A stretch of 64,000 nt of DNA from Bactericera cockerelli. Its lineage: Eukaryota; Arthropoda; Insecta; Hemiptera; Triozidae. The stretch lies in assembly GCA_024516035.1 (NCBI GenBank), contig CM044956.1, positions 22,256,567-22,320,566 of the forward strand. The letters run 5' to 3'. The notes beneath the pieces are model-generated. The model made no database searches. It was not told where the DNA came from and saw only the letters and a program-made list of their open reading frames with translations. Below, piece by piece: positions 45,901 to 56,700 of the stretch; the stretch's first letter is position 1; every line of letters begins with the position of its first letter. The position numbers were made by a program, and so were the translations under genes.

Positions 45901-46924
45901 CCTATAAGTCTCTCCGTCTTTTTAATAAGGCCTTGCCATATGCCTTGGCATTCCTGGCATGGTAAAGTTCACAGCGAGAAATGTGTCAAGCCTGTCAACA
46001 GCCTGTATTTCTGATTAATTTGCTGAATGACACACAAGGCTTGCATAATGTCAGACGGCAAGGCCGCAACAGTGAGCCTAGTACATGCGACGACGCGTCG
46101 GGGTGTACGAAAATGTTGAGTAAAGGAAAGTAAGTGCTTCTGAGTTCTATCCCAGTGTCTGCCAGATTGAACTGAAATTGAGTAGATTCATATGTATTAC
46201 TGGGTTGTAATGGTCTGCTAGACACCAATATTTTATTCGATGTTAAAGAAAAGAGAGCTAGCTTAAAGTTGCCAGAAAAACATGAGCATCGTCGAAGAAT
46301 CAAACTTATACCGCTATCAACCATATCAGGCACTTAAGATCATCATAGGGTGGCGTCATCGTGAACGATGGTAGCCAGACAGTGAAGGAATGACTCGGCA
46401 ACTTTACGACTATCTTTACAAGGAGGCTAATAATTGACAAGGGCCCCCAGAACCTTAAGATACCAGACCTATAACAACACGTATTCCTAAAGAGAATTAA
46501 TAATATAAGATAAGGAAAGTAAAAATTGAAAATACATGGCATTCTCTCCCATGTTATGAGCCTTTGAGAAGGGAGGGAAGCTTTTATGCTTTATTTGAAA
46601 TGTCATCTGCGCGCCATGTTTAGCACTGGCGGGGTTCAAAGTCCTCTTCATTAGGGCAACAAAGTAACAAACATTACAGGACGCGTGAAATGTCAACACA
46701 GTGAAAGTGACGGGGCCACACCTTGGCTGGTATTTCTGTTGAATTAATAATGTGGTAACAATATTCTTGTTATCGGTGGCCTATTTCGTTCTGGAATATG
46801 CTCATATAAAAAGATATGATAAGTGATTTAAGACATTTAAGTGGTTCCAAATTAGATGTTAAAAAGAGACGTAAAGAACCAAGAAAATCAATATCTTCGA
46901 GTTGAGAATTATCCATTCCATTTA
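42975..46924. other. Gene-free stretch
   Basis: No supported gene. Frames such as 45,995-46,333 minus (112 codons) show no domain. A palindromic GCC/GGC-rich patch near 45,930-45,962 (GCCTTGCCATATGCCTTGGC) is unexplained. Confidence 0.4.
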
Positions 46925-47003
46925 ATTTTATTCTTCTTAAAATTGGACCAACACTTCAGTTCTTTGAATGCTCTTTGATTTGCATATCTGAATCCAGAAC
47001 TTC
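46925..47003 (-). repeat. Dispersed repeat, copy 2 (about 78 bp)
   Basis: Reverse complement of the repeat at 39,266-39,343, differing at a handful of positions. Confidence 0.8.
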
Positions 47004-50000
47004 TTCATTTCCGAGCGAGTAGGATTTCCAGCAAAAACATATCACGAGGAAGACTAAATAAAACTACATTTGTACATATTTTGGTTAACTTTGAAGAACC
47101 TCCAGATGGTAGCAAAAAATATCTGACTTCAGAAATAAATATTTTTCAAGAGTGAGCTGAACACAAAAGCTTCAGCTTTTTTTTCTTCTGAGGAGGATCG
47201 AAGAGGTGACCTTAGTTTGAAGAACTGTTTCGATCCATTTGACCTTTTCATCAAGCATTAGAGCCTGGCCTGATAAATTGGTCTCCAATTGTTTCAAGTC
47301 GTAGAGAAATGAAACAACGCCTGTCATCCTCTAGATCTGGACTAGATTGAGCTGATTAAGAAGGACTTGGGCATGTCCTCTGAGGCCTTGATTAAGGACT
47401 CGGTCATGAGTGCTGGGAGATTTGCGGGGCAAGATCAAGGTTATACGAATAACGGATAGGATTATCAAGCTACTAACAATCACCATGAATCATGCATTTC
47501 GATTGCGGCTTCAGGCTTAGCAAAGTCAACTATACAATACTCAAACGTATTATTAATAGAAACTTTCTTCATTTTTGGCATGCGGGAAGCATTCTTTAAT
47601 TTGTCAGGTCAAGTCTAAAGGAGTAATATATTCCTGTATCGGCATTGATTGCGGCAACGCTTAAAATCAAAGAGATAAAGGTTGCATATAAATCAAGGAA
47701 CATATAATGGATAGCCCATATACATACATATTTATTCGATTAAACAGCCATCCCGTACTATAAGAAATCTATTTTGATTCTTTGACACAGTTGTGATGAC
47801 ATACTGAACATTTCGGGGGAAAACTGCAGTTACTAATCATAACTTTGAGTCTAATAAAAGAAAGCCCTTAGTTATCTATTCCAGCAACTTCTTATCTAAT
47901 TGAACTTTTCAAAGCCAAATAATATGTAACAGACAGCTGCTTGTGCCGTACGTATACAAATCATACCCGAATTTTATCTTTCAGAAACAATACCGGGGTC
48001 AGAAAATGTCAGCCTCAGAGTCTCGGACAATTTCCCACGGAGCGGGTCCCCGGGATGATGTCATAACATGAAATACTCGCCACTCATAATTCAAAACACT
48101 ATGTGCCTGACCAACTGAGCATAGCTCACATATCTCTTTATTCTGTTCATTAAAATGCCTCTGTGTTACCGAGGCTAATAATACGCTGGCATTCCATTAA
48201 ACACTAGTGTGGCTCTCATTGAGGAGAGCCCTTTATGTTCCGACCAGCCTCAACTCGAAGCAATGTGTTTTTGCGTTTCGCACGCTATGCCATACCTACT
48301 TGCTATTACAATTGAGGAATGTACTGATTTCAATCACTATAGCCTTAAGAAAGAGTTCTTATATTTTACGTTAAAGTTATCCAATGGAAGTTTTGTGTGT
48401 GCACTGTGCATAATGAAAAAGAAAACATCACTTAGTTGAGTTCGAATTCACGCCTCTCTAGACTAGCATGTTTTCTAAGCGCGCACTTTTGACCTCTGAT
48501 CCAATAACTGTGTCAGGCAGTTTTCATAGTGACTACTGAGGAGTGAGTCCAAACACACGCGAACGCAACACACTTAGGACTCCACTGGAAAAGTAGGAAG
48601 AGATTAGTACATAATATTGAATTCGTTAATTGAAAATTAATTTATACCGAAAGCGCTTTTCATGTCGACGAGTTGTTGTAGCGGAGGTCGTAAGCTTCCA
48701 TGGTCGTAAGCTACCCAATTGTTCCATGTCCTGAGTTGTGATCTCTAACCCATGATGTATGTACATAATAATTGCAGTGTGTTAGGGAGAAGTGGTATTC
48801 TGCAAAGTGAAGTTTTAGAACTCTTTGTATTCAGTGCGATCAAGGAGGTGCTAATAATGAATCTGACTTTTCATTATTTCTTTATTTTCTTTTCTCTCAT
48901 TCCACTCTTCTTTATTTGAGTTCTAATAATCTCAAAACCAATTGATTTTTAGACAAGAAGCCAACAGAACTAATTTGATTGAAATTTTACTTCTTGAATG
49001 TGAGTGTACTCTCGAATTCGGAAATCCAAAACATCATCGTGGGATGTTTTATTTCAACAGACCATGTTTATTATTTGTAGCCTAATAGATATGTATATGG
49101 CATTACCCTCACAGCAGATTTTCTCAGAGTAAAAGGCTGTTTCAATGTGAGAGGTAAGCATTATCTCGTGTTTAATTCCCGGAGGATGCTTGCCCGGCCA
49201 CAATGATAATCATCCTCATCAGCAGCATCACTATGAAGCAATCCATCGCAAATAGCTCATGCAAATTTCGTTCTGTGATATCACACCCACGCACCACCCA
49301 GTAATTGCCTCTCCAACACATTTCTCTATGCCACTAGTGGCCCCCAGTGCAGCCTACTTTGGAAGTGGATGTAGGGGGAACACTGAGGCTGACTGAGGAA
49401 AAGTGAAGTCATGTTACAGGGTCGTCCGTGTTATGACCAGTGCAGCATCCAGAAAAGTTGACGTCATTTTAGTTAGTTGGGAAATAACTTTCAAGAGAAC
49501 GAATATTGATGAGCATTGATGTTGTACTTTAAAATTCTGAGAGATTCAATTACTTTATATGTTTGTAAAATTAAAGGCGCTTGTATAAATAAATACATTC
49601 TGAATGAATTTCATCATTGTTCAACAATTTCGGAGTTCTGTTGATTATGAATAACTGAATGTAAATAAAATTAATTTTAGATATCAAGATTCCACTCCAC
49701 AAATTTTGACTTGACGAGCGCGACGCTACCGCACTCCGAAATGATTCAAACACTATCTCAAATCTTGCTAATATTTTATGAAAAAAGAAGAAATTTTTCA
49801 TCTTTTATGAGAAGGCTCAAAAAAAATAAACGGTTTTTGAGAAATAAATCACATTTCTTTGACAGTTGTTTTAAAATAATTCTCCACTCCTGACTCACTC
49901 TCGTAATCCTATAAACAAACCGCGTGAAATGAAATTCAGAAAAAAAAGCAAACTTCAGCAACACTTTGATTTTTAAAAAAATATCACTTATAGAAAAGAT

Positions 50001-50345
50001 ATCTTAATCTTAATCTAGTGAATCTAATCTTAAAACAGAAGATAATCCTCTAAGAAAGAAATTACATGAAAGTCTGTTACCAAAGGGATTGTGAGGGGTT
50101 ATGAAATGGATCTTTATAGATATTGGATTTTGATTTTTTTTTTTAAGCATTTGAAAACAAAACATTGCACAGTACAGGACTAAAGAATTTTGTGTAATGA
50201 TGCTGCTACATGAATGTGTTGGCTTTAGTTGTACAATAAACTTTAAACTAAGTTTAGTCGTAAATAGTGTAAATACACCAGTACATTTTAAATAAAATTT
50301 AGGTTGTACATGGTTTTAACATGTTAATGTTTATCAGAGTTATTA
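47004..50345. other. Gene-free stretch
   Basis: No supported gene, RNA or transposon boundary. GAGTTCGAATTC near 48,439 resembles a B box, but no A box precedes it at tRNA spacing. Confidence 0.4.
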
Positions 50346-50777
50346 GATATCCCCCAAAAAACACTTCGTGTAAAAATAGTCGTCAAGTGTTGGAATAATT
50401 AAAAAGAACTGATATCAAAAACGTCAATTTTCTATGTTTCAAGGAATTATTTTTCACGTAATTAGTCACACAACAAAATAATACTCTTGAAATAACCATG
50501 TTGTATAGTTACAGAACCACGTCCTTGACTACTGCACACTGTTTTGTTCTGAAATTTATTTGTAGTAATCTGCTAACAAAACAGTGTGCAGTAGTCAAGG
50601 ACGTGGTTCTGTAACTATACAACATGGTTATTTCAAGAGTATTATTTTGTTGTGTGACTAATTACGTGAAAAATAATTCCTTGAAACATAGAAAATTGAC
50701 GTTTTTGATATCAGTTCTTTTTAATTATTCCAACACTTGACGACTATTTTTACACGAAGTGTTTTTTGGGGGATATC
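50346..50777. mobile_element. Foldback-type element B: perfect 203-bp inverted repeat, 26-bp loop
   Basis: The left arm 50,346-50,548 is the exact reverse complement of 50,575-50,777, leaving a 26-bp loop. Ends are GATATCCCCCAAAAAACACT, then TCGTG. The terminal CCCCC, A-run, CAC and CTTCGTG are shared with the element at 38,085, but the bodies are unrelated. The GATATC at each end may be part of the element or a palindromic target. No ORF. Within the arm, AAAAAGAACTGATATC (50,401-50,416) equals the left flank of element A. Confidence 0.9.
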
Positions 50778-51375
50778 ACTACTTTTTGATTTAATTGATT
50801 TTCGTCAATCAGTGATGCAAAAAGGGCATAAATTGACTTACGCCCTTTTTCCACCAAGCCCCGCAAACAAAAAAGAAACTTTAGAAAGATGCTGAGAGAA
50901 AATTTTATAGTATACTTTCTGAAGACAGAAGAAATCTTGAGATAACAAGTGTGATACTTTCAGTGACACTAAATAGCGCTCAGCAATTTTGTTGATCTTT
51001 TCAAATTTTGAAACCCACTGCTAGATTCACTAACAGAAAGGTACCCCGTTTCAGTATTGTTGGCAATAATTAGAGATGGGTAATACGTAATACCGAGTAT
51101 TTCATAGAACCGGTACTTCAGTAATCGATTACATAAAAGTACCGAGTATTTAACCAGGTTCTTTTGTACTTGGTTTTTGAGATTCTGAGAGCGGATGTAA
51201 ATAGAATAGTGGATTCGAGTAATTACTCAAGAACCGAGTACAAAAGTACCGGTTCTTTCATCATTCAGTACACTCACTAAATCTCACACTAACTAAATCT
51301 CACAATTTTGCATTCTGAAAGTGTACAGGAGATAAATCTCGGTTCACAAAATTTGTTAGGTGTTTTGGTTTTAAA
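50778..51375. other. Gene-free stretch with internal inverted words
   Basis: At 51,090-51,260 the words ACCGAGTA, GTACTTGG, AAGAACCGAGTACAAAAGTA and TACCGGTTCTTT recur in both orientations, so this segment can fold on itself. It begins with AGAGATGGG (51,072), a hAT-like end, but no partner end was found. Confidence 0.45.
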
Positions 51376-51778
51376 TCTATATATATAAATGCGGAAGTTA
51401 ACACTCACTCATGTGACAGTCACTCACTCATTCATCTCGATTTCTCAGCACTGATAAGTCCTAGGAAGCTTAAATTATACATGTAGGTCACTTTTAGGTC
51501 TTAAATGCACCCTAAGAAAGGATTTTGAAATATTCCCACTGGGGCACCCGCCACGGGGGAAAAAGGGCGCATTTGCCTGAAAAAACGCGCTTTTTTATCT
51601 TTTCACCTTTTCATCACTGTTTCTCCGTACCGGTAAATTTCTGGTGGCTGAAAACTAATATATAGCTTAACTCTATATTATAGATGTGCAATTAGAAAGG
51701 TTTTCATTAAATTTTAACAAGGGTGCCAGCCCCGGTGAAAAAGGGCGAGTTTTAAAACTTGGAAGGGCGACACAATTT

Positions 51779-52135
51779 TTTTAAACGTTTTTAGACCTAA
51801 ATGACATTTTTTCTCGAAATTTGTCGCAACGACCTATCAAATCAAAACCAGAAAATTTTAGGCAAGGGTTTGAGCTTTCAATTGACATATCGATCGCGAA
51901 TTTCTGATGAGCCGTTCTTGAGCTACGGCAGGTAAGGTAAAAAAATGGATGGGTAACACGTAAAATATTGTGACCTAAATGACATTTTTTTAAATTTGAA
52001 GTGACGACATATCAACTCAAAGTGAGAAAGTTTTAGGCAATGGTCTGAGCTTTCCTTTGACATATCGATCGCAAAATTCTGATGAGCCCTTCTTGAGCTA
52101 TGCCGTGTAAGGACAAAAAGTGGATTGTGACACAA
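51779..52135 (+). repeat. 178-bp direct repeat x 2 inside the Helitron
   Basis: Units start near 51,779 and 51,957; both end with a TGAGCC(G/C)TTCTTGAGCTA segment and an AAAAA(A)TGGAT-like phrase. Identity is moderate with several indels. Confidence 0.75.
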
Positions 52136-52164
52136 TTTTTTTCTCACATTTTTACTTTTCTGTG

Positions 52165-52372
52165 CGGTGTGGTGTGAATGTGGTATGTGTGTGTTTTGTG
52201 TGTGTGTGGTGTGAGTGTGTGGTGTGGTGTGTTTGGTGTGGTATGTGTGGTGTGTGTGTGTGGTGTGTGTTTTTGTGTGATGTGAGTGTATGATGTGTGA
52301 TGTATGTGTGTGTGATTTGTGTGTGGTGTGTGTGTGTGTGTTGTGTGTGGTGGTGTGGTGTGGTGTGGTGTG

Positions 52373-52412
<40 letters not shown>
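52165..52412 (+). repeat. TG-rich cryptic microsatellite
   Basis: Roughly 250 bp of GTGTGG, GTGTGT and TGTGGTGT words, ending in a purer TG run (52,374-52,412). Confidence 0.93.
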
Positions 52413-52414
<2 letters not shown>

Positions 52415-52648
52415 TGGGCTGGCGAAACGGCGGGTGTAAACCGCTAGTGTTTCAATAAATTAGAAGTTCCACTTCCTAGTTTATAAACTGAGTTACATAA
52501 TCTACACTTCCCTAAACCATCCGATTGTTTGAAACTGTTTCTTACTATGGCCTTAAGAAATTATGACCCATATATTTGCCTAACTTCAAGTTCCTAAACA
52601 TTAAAGTTTAGTCACAACTACTCAAACTCGCTTTACTAAATCTACGCT

Positions 52649-52921
52649 AATAGCCAGCGTCGATGGCATGTTGAATACACCGGTTCCCTTCAGAACACCG
52701 AAGTTAAGCGACATCCAGCGAGGTTAAGACTTGGATGGGTGACCATTCAAATTCTAATTCTCGTGACGCTGGCTTTTCCCGGCCCCACTCAGGCTGGGTG
52801 AGGTCAATGTGAGTAGCAGGTTTGTGAGTTTCCTGCGAATGGAGGGTAAAACCCCCGTCGTGATATGACCATGGCAGTTGAAAGCGACGTTAAACCCCAC
52901 TTAAAAAAAAAAAAAAAAAAA
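52649..52921 (+). mobile_element. 5S rRNA-derived SINE, copy 2, with 11-bp target duplication
   Basis: A 5S head (AGCCAGCGTCGATGGCATGT; GAAGTTAAGCGACATCCAGC; CTTGGATGGGTGACC), then a body and tail ending ACGTTAAACCCCACTT plus about A20 (52,903-52,921 onward). AAATCTACGCT occurs at 52,638-52,648 and again at 52,922-52,932. Nearly identical to the minus-strand copy at 35,142. It is inserted beside or within the tRNA-like unit at 52,934. Confidence 0.93.
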
Positions 52922-52933
52922 AAATCTACGCTG

Positions 52934-52997
52934 AAACCGGGACCTGAAACCTCTAGGTTACAAGTCCACTGCCTTATCGATCAAGCTACTGAGGTCG
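52934..52997 (-). mobile_element. tRNA-like SINE head, insertion target of the 5S SINE
   Basis: On the minus strand GACCTCAGTAGCTTGATCGA (A-box region) is followed by GAGGTTTCAGGTCCCGGTTT, a B box with a one-base insertion. The 5S SINE interrupted sequence immediately downstream of this head. Confidence 0.5.
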
Positions 52998-53148
52998 GTA
53001 AGTTGCTAAACATGGTGTCATTTCAGCATAATCAGTATAGATTGTACATTTTTATTATTATTATCTGACCTGGTTGCAGGGTTTCCAATGAAACCCTTAC
53101 AATTAACACTGCGACCTAATTAGATCTATTGTGACCAATTGATTCTAT

Positions 53149-53382
53149 TTGGTTTTAACGTCCTGACTGAGATAGTCAGGACGGGGGTTTTACCCTCCAT
53201 TCGCTGAGAATCGTACCAGTTACCCACATTAACCTCACTCAGCCTGGGTAGGGCCGGAAATGCCAGCCTCACGTGTTTGGATGAAACAGAATTTTCGTCG
53301 AAAAGTCTGCCCCAACCGAGAGTTGAACTCGGGAACTCTAGACTACGGGCAGTAGTCACAACCATTAAGCCACGGAGGCTAG
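53149..53382 (-). mobile_element. tRNA-headed SINE sharing its 3' module with the 5S SINE
   Basis: On the minus strand: GCCTCCGTGGCTTAATGGTT (A-box region), GAGTTCAACTCTCGG (B box, imperfect), a spacer, then GAGGCTGGCATTTCCGGCCC, CAGGCTGAGTGAGGTTAATG and CGAATGGAGGGTAAAACCCC, and the end GACGTTAAAACC. The last three segments closely match the 3' half of the 5S SINE. A short hairpin (CCTGACT...AGTCAGG) sits near the 3' end. Confidence 0.85.
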
Positions 53383-53683
53383 CTAGATATACATTTAATA
53401 ATTATTAATTAATAGGCAAACATGTTTCCATGAAAAATACCCTGAAAATTTCAGCTCGATTGGACAAAATATGCAACTTATATCACGTTACATACATAGT
53501 ATAGGTAGACCGATAGTTAGATTGTGACATATCAATGTTGATCGAGTTAAACCATACTCACTTCATTCGAAATTAAACGGTCATACTAGTAACTACTGTT
53601 TTTTGACTCAAACTCGTAACTACTGTTTTTTTTCTCTCGAGATATAACAGAAAACCGGCCATTCAAAGTACAGAGTAAAAAAT

Positions 53684-53752
53684 TCTACCTAGCCGGGATT
53701 CGAACCCAGGTCACCTTGCAAACTTTGTGTTTTACCTACACCAGTCGACGAC
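53684..53752 (-). mobile_element. tRNA-like SINE head or tRNA pseudogene
   Basis: On the minus strand GTCGACTGGTGTAGGTAAAA (A-box region) precedes TGGGTTCGAATCCCGGCTAG, which contains a perfect B box. The acceptor stem is not paired. The body was not identified. Confidence 0.5.
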
Positions 53753-56700
53753 ACAGAAACTGCTCAATACTATTATAATTTATTATTGTTTTGATCTACA
53801 TTAATCAATATTTTTCCTCTTACTGGCCAATATTTTTTACACTTCTCATAATTATAGACCTAGTTTAACAAACTCTTGATGTAGAAATCTTTGAATGAAG
53901 TTATAGAACGTTATTATTCCCATCCTGATAATACGGTCTGCTGGCAGCTTGGATAAAGCAAGGACGATTAATTTCCACCCATAATTTACGTTATATGTGA
54001 GGCGAAGATTTTTTGTTACTCTCATTTTTTTTCTTTTTATGTCTCACACTGTCGCTGATTTTTCTAAAATTTTATTTACATCGTAGTATAATTCTGCGTA
54101 ATTAGATCTTTAGAAAGAACCTTCAGTCATCAACTTGAGATAACTAGGCGTGGCTCCAGGGTTCATTATAGATATTCCTTTAGAGGGCTTTAAAGACTTT
54201 TCTACTTGTTTCAACCATCTGAAATTAAGTGATCTCATTTCCTTTGACTAGACCTTTCTAAAAACACCAGAAATACATCTCTAGGATAACAATAGACGGC
54301 TCTGGGCTCCATAATAAGTATTCCTTTCAAAGGCTATAACTCATATTTGGTCCATTGTAATAATTTGGTTATATTTTATATTTTTTTCCTATGATAAGGC
54401 CTTTCGAAAAATACCAGAATCACAGCTCCAAGATAACCAGGGGCGGCTCTGTGCAACTTTCCGATTTTATTTTGGAAGGCTATATCACCTATCCTATAAA
54501 AAATAAATACTTGAAACTATAAAAGGTATGCAGAAATAAAAATTCCCTATCCAAAAACGTAGCTCACGTCTTTCCACGACAAGCACACATTGCTGTACCC
54601 TTGACAGAAAATTGGTCTGAAAAAAAAAAAAAACCTGTATGAATATTTTCATGAAATTCAAGATTTTCGGCGTGGCCAGAAAACGACTTTATCTGTTCGT
54701 AGGAGCCTCGCGCTTTCGTGAAACACAATCTATTTTCGCGTCTCATTACGAATTTGAAATAAAAATCGATAAAAGTTAGCGGGAAGTTTGCGAAAACAAT
54801 AAAACAAAATACATATAAACTCTGTTTCGTGTTAATATAGGCCGGCTGGCTGGCGCTACTTGACGAGCGCTCGCCTCCCGGCGAGCTTGATTGAATTTTA
54901 GGGTTAATACAGATTTCTCCAGCTATTTCATATTCGCCTTCGTCTGCCTTCTCACGCTAAAACAGGGTTAACATACATTTTCACGAGCCTCCCCTATGGT
55001 TGTGATGGTTCACAGTATGACATTGAAGGCCAGTGTGGTTCAAAGGTTAGAATGGTAATTTTTATACAAGAGAAGCCTGAGGGAGTGTTGTAAAATACCA
55101 ATTAGATAGCTAATCTTCCAGTTTACCTGTTAGAGGAACCCAAATACGAATTGAGAGACAATAAGAACGGAGCCAATTGAATTGAAAAATAAAACAAATA
55201 CTTAACAATAGGTAGTTATTTGTTTTATAATTTTCCACACAATTAAATTTCAGGGAATCCGGTTCATAATTAAATTCTCACCACCGGCATTGTTACTTGT
55301 TGAATGAAAACTAGTTAATTTCATTATGAGTTGCTGCCATTCAATTTTTTACACAATAATTTGTATTATGTACCTATGGCCTACAATAAATTATTTAGTT
55401 TGATAAATGCAAGGGACATTCAGTAAACAAGGTAGATATTTACTGTTACATAATGTTATTATTTATAACGTTGATTTGTTAATGTGCTGACTATCATACA
55501 TGGAAGTTCATTCAATTTTTATGCTTTGAGCCTTCGAATCTTAATACTCACTCCGTGGTTCCGAACAATTGAACTTTGATTGAAATTTGGAACATTCTTA
55601 ATTTTTGGTACACTTCATTTATTTTGAAGTTCCACAAAAAAGTCAAAACCAAGAGAGAAAATTGAACTTAAAACAATAAATATAATTATTTTTTTTTTAA
55701 CTTTTAATTTATAACGTGTCTGTCAATGTTACATACAAGTTCTATCTTGAAGTAAAAAAATAGCCCAAAATCACTTGGAATGTGCTGCGGTTTGAAGATC
55801 ACAAACATGTAGTTGATATTTTTGTGGTTCAGCTAAATTCTAATTGGCAGCTACCTTAGATGTTAGATCTCCTTTATAACAACAGCGTCCCTTATTACTG
55901 GTCTTCTCCTGCTCTCTTCCCTCTCAAAATAGAAAGAGGGTTGCACAGGATGATCCGAGGTATCAAATTTTCACCTCTGGAGAACGGATGGATCAGCTAC
56001 GTGTCAAAATAGAATTCAAGAAGATGATTTGAAAACGAGATAATATAAAACAAACCTTTGCTTAACGAGAAAAAAATAAAGGATGTCTCATCGAGAACTT
56101 TTTTTCAGCCCTTTGTTATACTTATGGAACAATAACATTGCCTGATATGTATGGTTCAAAAGTGGCTTATATAATGGGTTTTCGAAACAAGGATTTCTCT
56201 TAAGAACTATGAGTTTTGACGGTTTTGTGGCAATGCCGTGGGTAATTGAGCATGTACTTGTAATCAAGTGTTTCTTATTTTTAACCATTGGTATGATAAT
56301 TTTTATTGGAATATCAGATATTTTTATCTCTCACCCTGTATATTTTTGTAGGAATAAATATACGGGTAATTAGGGCTACATTGAGGTAGGGTAGACGAAG
56401 TAAGGCTTTTAACAAAGAACAACCCTTTGAGAAGTAAAATAATTTCAATTGTGAACGCTCCAATATGGCACCTTGAGTATAATTATTTTCCAAATGCCTT
56501 CAGGGCTGGAACTTAGGTAGGAGGTCTGAGGGAGAGGTTCCACTTTCAGAGTGTAAAGCATAACATCCTTCATTCTTACGGAACACTCATCTTGAAATTT
56601 CCTCTGTTATAAGTCTAAAATACGTGTAGCTTAATATAGTTATTATTTCACTCAAGGAATGTAAATTTAATACCGCCCTTCACCCATAACTTTCTTTTTT

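Larger units (their letters stand above)
51376..52447 (+). mobile_element. Non-autonomous Helitron, 1.07 kb
   Basis: Starts TCTATATATATAAATGCGG after an A. Ends in a hairpin GCGG GTGTAAA CCGC running into CTAG before T. Inside are two imperfect direct repeats of 178 bp (ACCTAAATGACATTTTT at 51,795 and 51,973, with GACATATCGATCGC downstream of each). A TG-rich microsatellite (52,165-52,412) sits just before the terminal hairpin, a common position in Helitrons. No Rep/helicase coding sequence. Confidence 0.75.

Noticed and set aside
38085..50777. The two long palindromes as hairpin ends of an integrated parvovirus-like genome
   Set aside because: No capsid or replication ORF lies between or inside them, arms differ between the two, and each is a self-contained foldback.
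51072..51260. hAT-type MITE starting AGAGATGGG
   Set aside because: No matching inverted right end or 8-bp duplication could be found.
52649..52760. Functional 5S rRNA gene
   Set aside because: The 3' part of 5S is replaced by SINE body, a poly(A) tail follows, and a target-site duplication flanks it.
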